Origin: JAWXTP01 sp044433415
GTDB taxonomy: Bacteria; Bacteroidota; Bacteroidia; Bacteroidales; Rikenellaceae
DNA: 5,705 nt
Assembly: GCA_044433415.1 (NCBI GenBank)
Contig: JAWXTP010000165.1
Location: forward strand, 1-5,705
Reading direction: 5' to 3'
Part shown: in pieces, positions 1 through 5,705 of the stretch
How positions within the stretch are numbered: position 1 is the stretch's first letter
Layout of the letters: the number at the start of each line of letters is the position of its first letter
Made by a program: the position numbers and the translations under genes
Notes under the pieces: model-generated
The model's input: only the letters and a program-made list of their open reading frames with translations
Database searches by the model: none
Told to the model about the DNA's origin: nothing

Positions 1-359
1 TGGCTAACCTGTTGAGTATGAAAGGTTACCCAGGAGATTGTACAGTAACTATGTGCCACTCACGTACTAAGAACTTAGCAGAAGTTGTTAAAACTGGTGA
101 TATCGTAATCGCTGCTTTAGGTATAGCAGAATTTGTAACTGCTGATATGATTAAAGAAGGCGCTACAGTAATAGACGTTGGTATCACTCGTGTGAAAAGT
201 GAAACTACAAAAAGCGGCTTTAAATTATTAGGTGATGTTAAATTCGATGAAGTAGCTCCTAAATGTAGCTTTATAACTCCTGTGCCAGGAGGTGTTGGTC
301 CAATGACTATCATTTCATTGATGAAAAACACTCTTAAAGCATACAATAGATTTAACTAG
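1..359 (+). CDS. folD: Bifunctional methylenetetrahydrofolate dehydrogenase / methenyltetrahydrofolate cyclohydrolase, C-terminal part (5' truncated)
   Basis: FolD interconverts 5,10-methylene-THF, 5,10-methenyl-THF and 10-formyl-THF in the cytosol, using NADP(H), and supplies one-carbon units for purine and formyl-Met synthesis. Only the last 118 complete codons are present, read in frame from base 3 to a TAG at 357-359. The internal TTG at 12 and ATG at 18 are not the true start, because the reading frame is open to the window edge and the protein there is mid-domain. What is seen is the Rossmann-fold half: CTVTMCHSRTKNL just after the expected nucleotide-binding GRSxxVGxP loop (off the window), then DIVIAALG, VIDVGITRV, and the highly conserved PVPGGVGPMT motif near the end. 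Family proteins are about 285-300 residues, so roughly 60% is missing on the left. The catalytic Lys region lies outside the window and cannot be checked. Nothing in the visible part looks degraded. Confidence 0.96.
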   Translation, partial: ANLLSMKGYPGDCTVTMCHSRTKNLAEVVKTGDIVIAALGIAEFVTADMIKEGATVIDVGITRVKSETTKSGFKLLGDVKFDEVAPKCSFITPVPGGVGPMTIISLMKNTLKAYNRFN

Positions 360-360
360 A

Positions 361-396
361 TACCTATCAGTTATAGATGTTTGTAGCTGGTAGGTA
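361..396 (+). terminator. Hairpin just downstream of folD (possible terminator or 3' end stabiliser)
   Basis: TACCTATCAG (361-370) pairs with CTGGTAGGTA (387-396) over ten positions with one G-U. The stem can continue inward through several more pairs, three of them G-U wobbles, to a four-base loop at about 377-380. It begins two bases after the folD stop, where a transcript end or processing site is expected. The sequence after it (AAATTCAAATTC) has no T-run, so it is not a textbook intrinsic terminator. It could instead protect the folD mRNA 3' end or separate folD from plsC expression. Confidence 0.45.
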
Positions 397-424
397 AATT
401 CAAATTCATCATTAATTTAATTTT

Positions 425-1156
425 ATGATATCAATATTATATGTTATAGCCTTAGTTTTATTTTTTATCTTGTTCTTTCCTATTTTTATCTTGGTATGGA
501 TTTATGGTAAGTACTTCGATAAATCAATGAAGCTAATTCAGGAGACCTCACGTGTGTTGTCTTTCGTGATTATAAAGCTATGCCCATTTTGGAAAATAGA
601 AGTTAAAGGAATAGAGAAAATAGATAAGGAGAAAACTTATATCATAGTATGTAATCATCAGTCTATGTATGATATTCCTTTAATGGCTTACATTCCTCTA
701 AACTTTAGATGGGTAGCTAAAAGAGAAATATATAAAGTACCCTTCATAGGTTGGGTTACATGGATGAGAGCTGATATAGGCATAGAAAGAGGTGGCCTAA
801 GTAGTACGAAGAAAATGCTTAAGCAAGCTCGTAAATATGTGGCTAACAAAGTATCTTTGGTTATTTATCCTGAGGGAACACGCACTAAAACAGGTAAGAT
901 GAACGAATTTAAAGAAGGAGCTTTTATAGTTGCTAAGACTACAGGGAAGGATATCTTGCCAATAGTAGTTAATGGAACTTGGGAGCTTACAAATTCTAAA
1001 AAATTCGGGTTTAAAATTCCAGCGCGCTTGTCGCTTACTGTACTTGACCCTATGCCTGCTGAGGAGGTTAGAAAAAGAGATATCAAAGATATTTCTGACA
1101 CCCTTAAAGAGCGCATAGAATCTGCCTATATCGCTGACGGTGGTATAGGATACTAG
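425..1156 (+). CDS. plsC: PlsC-type 1-acyl-sn-glycerol-3-phosphate acyltransferase
   Basis: This protein probably acylates lysophosphatidate at sn-2 to give phosphatidate, the common precursor of membrane phospholipids, at the inner face of the cytoplasmic membrane. All four motifs of the glycerolipid acyltransferase (PlsC/LPLAT) family are visible. Motif I is NHQSMYD, with the HX4D pair at H78 and D83. Motif II is around K99-R100-E101 followed by VPFIGW. Motif III is YPEGTRT (148-154), which includes the phosphate-binding E150-G151 region. Motif IV is LPIVVNG (178-184). Residues about 3-27 are strongly hydrophobic and form one N-terminal membrane anchor. The 243-residue length is normal for the family. 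ATG 425 is chosen because an in-frame TAA lies 12 bases upstream and the membrane segment starts at once. No Shine-Dalgarno is seen; the upstream bases are AT-rich, as usual in Bacteroidota. An ornithine-lipid O-acyltransferase of the same fold is an alternative that sequence alone does not exclude. Confidence 0.92.
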   Translation: MISILYVIALVLFFILFFPIFILVWIYGKYFDKSMKLIQETSRVLSFVIIKLCPFWKIEVKGIEKIDKEKTYIIVCNHQSMYDIPLMAYIPLNFRWVAKREIYKVPFIGWVTWMRADIGIERGGLSSTKKMLKQARKYVANKVSLVIYPEGTRTKTGKMNEFKEGAFIVAKTTGKDILPIVVNGTWELTNSKKFGFKIPARLSLTVLDPMPAEEVRKRDIKDISDTLKERIESAYIADGGIGY

Positions 1157-1159
1157 GTT

Positions 1160-1188
1160 CTTGTTTCGGTAAACAAAGGAGGCTTTTT
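1160..1188 (+). terminator. Weak stem-loop plus T-run after plsC (possible intrinsic terminator)
   Basis: TTGTTT (1161-1166) pairs with AAACAA (1171-1176) around the loop CGGT. Allowing one bulged A, C1160 can also pair with G1178. A run of five T follows at 1184-1188, offset from the stem by several bases. It starts four bases after the plsC stop, which suits a transcript end. The stem is almost all A-U and would be weak, so partial read-through into the topoisomerase genes is plausible. Confidence 0.3.
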
Positions 1189-1260
1189 GTGAAGGATTAA
1201 CTTTATTCATTACAAATATTAATAACCAACAACTAACAACTCTTAATCATTTAAAAGGCA
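1189..1260 (+). other. A/C-rich leader upstream of parE
   Basis: This is the remainder of the 104-base gap between plsC and parE. It is low in G, and its second half is dominated by A and C, a composition that stays unstructured and is common in Bacteroidota mRNA leaders lacking a Shine-Dalgarno. The only purine-rich patch, AAAAGG at 1253-1258, ends two bases before the ATG, too close to act as a normal ribosome binding site. I looked for the Bacteroidota sigma-ABfr pattern (TTTG about 20 bases ahead of TAnnTTTG). The best candidate is TTTG at 1186-1189 with TACAAATA at 1211-1218. Its downstream half matches poorly, so no promoter is called. Confidence 0.35.
1228..1241 (+). repeat. Perfect 7-base tandem repeat (AACAACT x2) in the parE leader
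   Basis: AACAACT occurs twice without a spacer at 1228-1234 and 1235-1241, ending 19 bases before the parE ATG. It is short and of simple composition, so it may be chance. Its place in the untranslated leader leaves open a role in keeping the leader open or in protein binding. Confidence 0.7.
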
Positions 1261-3123
1261 ATGCAATTGAATAATACAGCAGTAAGTTATACTGAAGACG
1301 ATTTTGAAACGCTGGAATGGAATGAGCATATCCGCCGTAGACCTGGGATGTACATAGGTAAACTTGGTGATGGTACTCAGTCTGATGATGGTATATATAT
1401 TCTTATTAAAGAAGTGTTTGACAACTCTATCGATGAACACATGATGGGGTTTGGTAAACGTGTGAATATGACTGTCGGTGATAAAACGGTCGTTATTAGG
1501 GACTTTGGTCGTGGTATTCCTCTAGGTAAACTATCCGATGCTGTATCTAAAATGAATACAGGTGCTAAATATGGCTCTGATGCATTTACTAAAAGTGTGG
1601 GTCTTAATGGTGTAGGTACAAAAGCTGTAAATGCCCTTTCTTCTTACTTTAAAATCTCTAGTGTTAGAGATGGTGAAAAACGTACAGTCGAATTTTCGGG
1701 TGGTTTTATCACTAGCGATAATACCGAAACAGGTGTTAATGAGAAAAATGGTACTGAGGTTACATTTATAGCCGATGAAACTGTTTTTGGAGTTTATGAG
1801 TATAATAATGAGTATATAGAGCAGATGGTTAAGAATTATACTTATCTTAACTCTGCCCTTACTATAGAATTTAATGGAGAGAAATATGTCTCTAAAAATG
1901 GACTACTTGACCTCCTTAATGATAACCTATCCGAAGAACCTCTATATTCACCTATACACCTAAAAGGTGAGGATATAGAAGTGGTATTTACTCACTCCTC
2001 AGGTTATAACGAAAGTTACTACTCTTTCGTAAATGGTCAGCATACCACTCAGGGTGGTACTCACCAAACTGCATTCCGTGAAGCTGTTGTTAAAACACTG
2101 CGCGAATTTTACAAAAAAGAATATGAAGCTAACGATATACGTACCTCTATTGTTGCTGCAATAAGTATAAAAGTTAAAGAACCTACTTTTGAGTCACAGA
2201 CTAAAACAAAGCTGGGTTCTAAAGATATGGAGCCTAATGGTAACTCTATTAGAAACCATGTGATAGATTTTCTTAAAGGTACTCTTGATAATTATTTACA
2301 TAAAAATCAAACTATAGCAGATGCTATAAATAAGAAAATCCAAGAAAACGAAAAAGAGCGTAAAGCGATATCTGGTATACAGAAAAAAGCTAAGGAGTTC
2401 GCCAAAAAGGTAAGTCTGCATAACAAGAAATTGCGTGACTGTAGATTACACCTTAATACAAAACATGAAAGACGTGAGGATTCTATGATATTTATTACCG
2501 AAGGGGACTCAGCAAGTGGTTCTATCACCAAAAGCCGTGATGTTAACACTCAAGCTGTATTCTCTTTACGTGGTAAACCTCTTAATACTTACGGACTTAC
2601 AAAGAAAATTATCTACCAAAATGAGGAGTTCAACCTATTGCAGGCTGCCCTTAACATAGAGGACGATTTAGATAATTTACGTTATAATAAGGTTATTATA
2701 GCAACCGATGCTGACGTTGATGGTATGCACATCCGTCTGCTGCTTATTTCTTTCTTCTTACAGTTCTTCCCTGACTTGATACGTTTGGGTCACCTTTTCA
2801 TTTTGCAAACTCCTTTGTTTAGGGTTAGAAATAAAAAGGAAACAATTTATTGCTATAACGATGTTGAAAAACAAGATGCAATAGATAAGTTGAAGACTGC
2901 TGTTGAGATAACACGATTTAAAGGTCTTGGTGAAATTTCTCCTGACGAATTTAAAGGTTTCATAGGTGATAACATACGCCTAGAGAAGGTGAGACTCTCA
3001 AAAGAAGATCCTATTAATGATATTCTTGCTTTCTATATGGGTAAAAACTCTATGGAACGTCAAGATTTCATTATTAATAACCTACATACAGAAACTGATA
3101 GAGCTGAGGACTTTGCAGTCTAG
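1261..3123 (+). CDS. parE: DNA topoisomerase IV subunit B (type IIA topoisomerase ATPase/TOPRIM subunit)
   Basis: ParE is the ATPase half of the ParC2-ParE2 enzyme that decatenates daughter chromosomes and relaxes supercoils by passing one duplex through another. The N-terminal GHKL ATPase domain shows RRPGMYIG (26-33), KEVFDNSIDE (50-59) with catalytic-type E51 and Mg-binding-type N55, DFGRGIP (81-87), and the glycine-rich lid GLNGVGTKAVNALS (114-127). The transducer domain carries GGTH (265-268) and the ATP-contacting QTK loop (Q313, K315). The TOPRIM domain shows EGDSASG (E414) and TDADVDG (D483, D485, D487), the metal-binding residues for DNA cleavage, followed by RFKGLGEISPDEF (552-564). 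At 620 residues it matches ParE (about 630 in E. coli) and lacks the long insert of enterobacterial GyrB. ATG 1261 is fixed by an in-frame TAA at 1252-1254, and the next Met (M30) lies inside a conserved motif. The downstream parC partner supports topoisomerase IV over gyrase. It ends with TAG. Confidence 0.95.
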   Translation: MQLNNTAVSYTEDDFETLEWNEHIRRRPGMYIGKLGDGTQSDDGIYILIKEVFDNSIDEHMMGFGKRVNMTVGDKTVVIRDFGRGIPLGKLSDAVSKMNTGAKYGSDAFTKSVGLNGVGTKAVNALSSYFKISSVRDGEKRTVEFSGGFITSDNTETGVNEKNGTEVTFIADETVFGVYEYNNEYIEQMVKNYTYLNSALTIEFNGEKYVSKNGLLDLLNDNLSEEPLYSPIHLKGEDIEVVFTHSSGYNESYYSFVNGQHTTQGGTHQTAFREAVVKTLREFYKKEYEANDIRTSIVAAISIKVKEPTFESQTKTKLGSKDMEPNGNSIRNHVIDFLKGTLDNYLHKNQTIADAINKKIQENEKERKAISGIQKKAKEFAKKVSLHNKKLRDCRLHLNTKHERREDSMIFITEGDSASGSITKSRDVNTQAVFSLRGKPLNTYGLTKKIIYQNEEFNLLQAALNIEDDLDNLRYNKVIIATDADVDGMHIRLLLISFFLQFFPDLIRLGHLFILQTPLFRVRNKKETIYCYNDVEKQDAIDKLKTAVEITRFKGLGEISPDEFKGFIGDNIRLEKVRLSKEDPINDILAFYMGKNSMERQDFIINNLHTETDRAEDFAV

Positions 3124-3165
3124 CAGTTTATTTTAATAAATACCCCACATAATATATATATAGCA
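3124..3165 (+). other. AT-rich parE-parC spacer without a stop codon in the shared frame
   Basis: This 42-base spacer is exactly 14 codons, so parE and parC lie in the same reading frame. No stop codon occurs in that frame between the parE TAG and the parC ATG. It contains an alternating AT run (ATATATATATA, 3152-3162) immediately before the start. I see no hairpin, terminator or Shine-Dalgarno, which fits co-transcription of the two subunits. Confidence 0.8.
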
Positions 3166-5705
3166 ATGAGCGAAGAGTTTGAAAATATAGATATAGAAGA
3201 AACTGAGGATGTTAAGGCTGAAACTGACGATAGTGTAGTTGGTGGCGTAAATTTGCATAAATATACAAAACTAACTGACGGTACAGGCGAGAATTCTAAA
3301 AAGAAACTTACAGGTATGTATAAGGAGTGGTTCTTGGACTACGCCTCTTATGTTATACTTGAAAGAGCTGTGCCCCATATCAACGATGGTTTTAAACCTG
3401 TGCATCGTCGTATTCTTCACTCTATGAAACGTATGGATGATGGGCGCTACAACAAGGTTGCTAATATTATTGGTAATACTATGCAGTTTCACCCTCATGG
3501 TGACCGTTCTATAGGTGATGCCCTTGTGCAGCTAGGTCAGAAAGACCTTCTTGTAGATTGTCAAGGTAACTGGGGTAACGTGCTAACGGGTGATAGTGCT
3601 GCTGCATCACGTTATATAGAAGCTAGACTTTCCAAATTTGCTAATGATGTTGTCTTTAATCCTAAAACAACAGAGTGGATGCTTAGCTATGACGGTAGAA
3701 ATAATGAGCCTATAACACTACCTGTGAAATTCCCTCTTTTGCTTGCTCAGGGGGTTGAAGGTATAGCAGTAGGTCTTGCTTCTAAGATATTACCTCATAA
3801 CTTTGTAGAACTTATAGATGCTTCTATAAAATACCTTAAAGGTGAGCATTTTGAACTCTATCCAGACTTCCCTACAGGAGGTCTACTAGATGTTTCTCGT
3901 TATAATGATGGACTTCGTGGTGGAGCAGTAAAGGTAAGAGCCAAAATTGCTAAGACTGATAATAAAAGCCTTACTATCACTGAAATACCTTTTGGTAAAA
4001 CAACAACTTCTATCATAGAGTCTATAATTAAGGCTAATGATAAGAACAAAATAAAAATTAAGAAAGTTGACGATAACACAGCTGAGAAAGTAGAAATACA
4101 TATTCAATTAGCAAATGACGTAAGCGCTGATAAAACTATAGACGCTCTTTACGCATTTACAGATTGTGAAGTGTCTATATCTCCTAACTCTTGTGTTATT
4201 TTGGATGAGAAACCTCACTTTATGGGGGTTAGTAAAATCCTTAAATATAATACAGACTCTACACGTAATCTTATAGGTAGAGAGCTAGAGATAGAGATAG
4301 GTGAGCATAAAGAATCATGGCATCTTTCTAACCTAGAAAAGATATTCATAGAAGAACGTATTTACTATAAAATCGAGGAATGTACTACTTGGGAAGGTGT
4401 TATTAGTACCATAGACAAAGAGCTTACACCTTTCAAAAAGATGTTCCTAAGAGAAATTACTGAGGAAGATATAGTTCGACTGACAGAGATTAAGATTAAG
4501 CGTATTACTAAATTCAATTCTTTTGAGGCTGACGAGAAAATAAGAGCTATAGAAGAGAAATTGCGTACCGCAGAAGCTAATCTTGCTAATCTTACTCAAT
4601 ATACTATTAAGTATTACGAGAATATTAGGGCTAAACATGCCAAAGGTAGAGACCGTAAAACAGAAATTCGTGAGTTTGACTCTATAGATTCGTCGCGTGT
4701 AGCTGTTAGCAATGCTAAGCTATATGTAGATAGAAAAGAAGGATTCTATGGTATAGGTGCTTCTATGAAAAAAGACGAATTTGTGTGTGACTGCTCGGAT
4801 ATAGATGATGTTATAATATTCTCACGTACAGGTAAGTATGTAATCACAAAAATTAGTGATAAGGCTTACTTTATGAAAGATATTATCTATATAGGTATCT
4901 TTAAACGTAATGACGAAAGAACTATCTATAACTTACTATATAGAGATGGTGTCAATGGTGGCATAATGATGAAACGTTGTGCTATTAAGGCTATTACACG
5001 TGATAGAGAGTATGATATCACTAAGGGAGCAGACAAATCAGAGGTTCTTTATATGAGTGTTAACCCTAATGGTGAAGCTGAGGTTCTGAAAATATATTTC
5101 AAGCCACGTGCTAGACAGAAGAAACTTATCGTAGATTTAGACTTTGCTGATTTAAATATTAAGGGCAGGTCTTCACAAGGTAACATCTTCACACGTTATG
5201 CTATACATAAGATAGTCTTAAAAGAAAAGGGTGTTTCTACACTTGCAGGACACCAGATTTGGCTTGATAAAGACGTTATGAAACTTAATAGTGAGGGTCG
5301 TGGTGAGTTGTTAGGTGAATTTACAGGAAACGATAAGACTATAATAGCTACTAAGAGCGGTTTATACTATACTGCTGGTTATGAAACGTCGCTTTACTTC
5401 CCTGAAGATGTACTGTTTATAGAAAAGTACAACCCTGATACAGTATATTCGGTTACTTACTATGATGCTTCACAGAAATACTTCTATCTTAAACGTTTTG
5501 CAGCGGAGATAACAGAAAAACCTCAGCCTTTTATTGAGGAGTCTAAAGATTCTTATTTGGTAGAAATAAATTCTGATACTTTCCCTCAATTACGAGTAAT
5601 TTTTGGAGGCGCTAACGAAAATAGAGCTAATGACTATATCGACGTAGAGGAATTTATTGGAGTTAAGAGTCATAAGGCTAGAGGTAAGCGTATTACGACT
5701 TATGT
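3166..5705 (+). CDS. parC: DNA topoisomerase IV subunit A (type IIA breakage-reunion subunit), 3' truncated
   Basis: ParC cuts and rejoins the gate DNA and pairs with the ParE encoded just upstream. The frame is open for 846 codons with no internal stop. Residues 1-45 are an acidic, likely disordered tail. The winged-helix core begins at about 51 and includes WFLDYASYVILERAVP (55-70), DGFKPVHRRIL (74-84) and MQFHPHGD (106-113). The active-site pair is R149-Y150 in AASRYIEARL, where Y150 forms the covalent DNA link. GIAVG (199-203) holds I200, the counterpart of the DNA-intercalating Ile. A helical coiled-coil stretch lies at about 426-505, and a beta-pinwheel C-terminal domain starts at about 526. 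At the GyrA-box position there is only KGRSSQGN (666-673), not QRRGGRG, which argues for decatenase over supercoiling gyrase. R114 sits at the E. coli ParC Ser80 position. Bacteroidota homologues are about 880-910 residues by recollection, so only a short tail is missing. ATG 3166 is the first Met of the acidic tail, but upstream in-frame starts cannot be formally excluded because no stop intervenes back to 3121. Confidence 0.95.
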   Translation, partial: MSEEFENIDIEETEDVKAETDDSVVGGVNLHKYTKLTDGTGENSKKKLTGMYKEWFLDYASYVILERAVPHINDGFKPVHRRILHSMKRMDDGRYNKVANIIGNTMQFHPHGDRSIGDALVQLGQKDLLVDCQGNWGNVLTGDSAAASRYIEARLSKFANDVVFNPKTTEWMLSYDGRNNEPITLPVKFPLLLAQGVEGIAVGLASKILPHNFVELIDASIKYLKGEHFELYPDFPTGGLLDVSRYNDGLRGGAVKVRAKIAKTDNKSLTITEIPFGKTTTSIIESIIKANDKNKIKIKKVDDNTAEKVEIHIQLANDVSADKTIDALYAFTDCEVSISPNSCVILDEKPHFMGVSKILKYNTDSTRNLIGRELEIEIGEHKESWHLSNLEKIFIEERIYYKIEECTTWEGVISTIDKELTPFKKMFLREITEEDIVRLTEIKIKRITKFNSFEADEKIRAIEEKLRTAEANLANLTQYTIKYYENIRAKHAKGRDRKTEIREFDSIDSSRVAVSNAKLYVDRKEGFYGIGASMKKDEFVCDCSDIDDVIIFSRTGKYVITKISDKAYFMKDIIYIGIFKRNDERTIYNLLYRDGVNGGIMMKRCAIKAITRDREYDITKGADKSEVLYMSVNPNGEAEVLKIYFKPRARQKKLIVDLDFADLNIKGRSSQGNIFTRYAIHKIVLKEKGVSTLAGHQIWLDKDVMKLNSEGRGELLGEFTGNDKTIIATKSGLYYTAGYETSLYFPEDVLFIEKYNPDTVYSVTYYDASQKYFYLKRFAAEITEKPQPFIEESKDSYLVEINSDTFPQLRVIFGGANENRANDYIDVEEFIGVKSHKARGKRITTY

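Noticed and set aside
12..14. TTG at 12 as a real start of a short gene
   Set aside because: The frame is open to the left edge and the protein is plainly the C-terminal half of FolD, so the true start lies outside the window.
797..1210. Open frame on the minus strand (137 codons) opposite the end of plsC
   Set aside because: It overlaps a gene with all its family motifs, has no recognisable domain, and its translation looks like a random antisense product. Other minus-strand frames (26-346, 865-1116, 1243-1440, 2307-2549, 3271-3498, 3886-4107, 4447-4638) fail for the same reasons.
1186..1218. Possible sigma-ABfr promoter (TTTG, 21 bases, TACAAATA) before parE
   Set aside because: The spacing fits, but the downstream element matches TAnnTTTG only at its TA and one T, which is expected by chance in AT-rich DNA.
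1501..1506. ParE has DFGRGIP instead of the gyrase DNGRGIP
   Set aside because: An aromatic residue here is, by recollection, usual in Bacteroidota-type ParE (DYGRGIP), so it is a subfamily trait and not a damaged active site.
4288..4299. GAGATA tandem duplication inside parC
   Set aside because: It simply encodes Glu-Ile-Glu-Ile in a normal part of the protein; a two-copy six-base repeat is trivial in this composition.
1..5705. Search for mobile elements, CRISPR repeats, tRNA or rRNA genes, toxin-antitoxin or defence genes
   Set aside because: Nothing matched. Coding sequence fills almost the whole window, all of it conserved housekeeping genes of uniform composition.

Overview
This window reads as a chromosomal housekeeping segment from an AT-rich member of the Bacteroidota, most likely the Bacteroidales. 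That placement rests on protein sequence. The FolD C-terminus and both topoisomerase subunits match, from memory, the wording typical of that phylum, for example VGxTMQFHPHGD and RYIEARLSKFA in the A subunit and FSLRGKPLN in the B subunit. The near absence of Shine-Dalgarno sequences ahead of the starts fits the same phylum. Coding DNA is AT-biased, with many ATA isoleucine, CTT leucine and CGT/AGA arginine codons. Genus cannot be given from the sequence alone.

All genes lie on the + strand. From left to right: (1) the last 118 codons of folD, a folate one-carbon enzyme, cut by the left edge and followed by a strong hairpin; (2) plsC, a complete PlsC-type lysophosphatidate acyltransferase of 243 residues; (3) a 104-base gap with a weak hairpin plus T-run and an A/C-rich leader carrying a perfect 7-base tandem repeat; (4) a complete type IIA topoisomerase B subunit of 620 residues, best called parE; (5) a 42-base AT-rich gap; (6) the partner A subunit, best called parC, open for 846 codons and cut by the right edge close to its expected C-terminus. 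No stretch over 300 bases lacks a gene.

The ParE/ParC pair should form the ParC2-ParE2 topoisomerase IV, which decatenates and relaxes DNA. The pair is probably co-transcribed. folD and plsC are metabolic and membrane-lipid neighbours with no evident functional link to it. I found no mobile element, CRISPR array, tRNA, rRNA, defence gene or novel system. The points worth a second look are small: an arginine at the ParC position where quinolone-resistance changes occur in other bacteria, a parE TAG stop that is the only barrier to an in-frame ParE-ParC fusion, TAG as the stop of all three genes whose ends are visible, and the two hairpins and leader repeat between genes.
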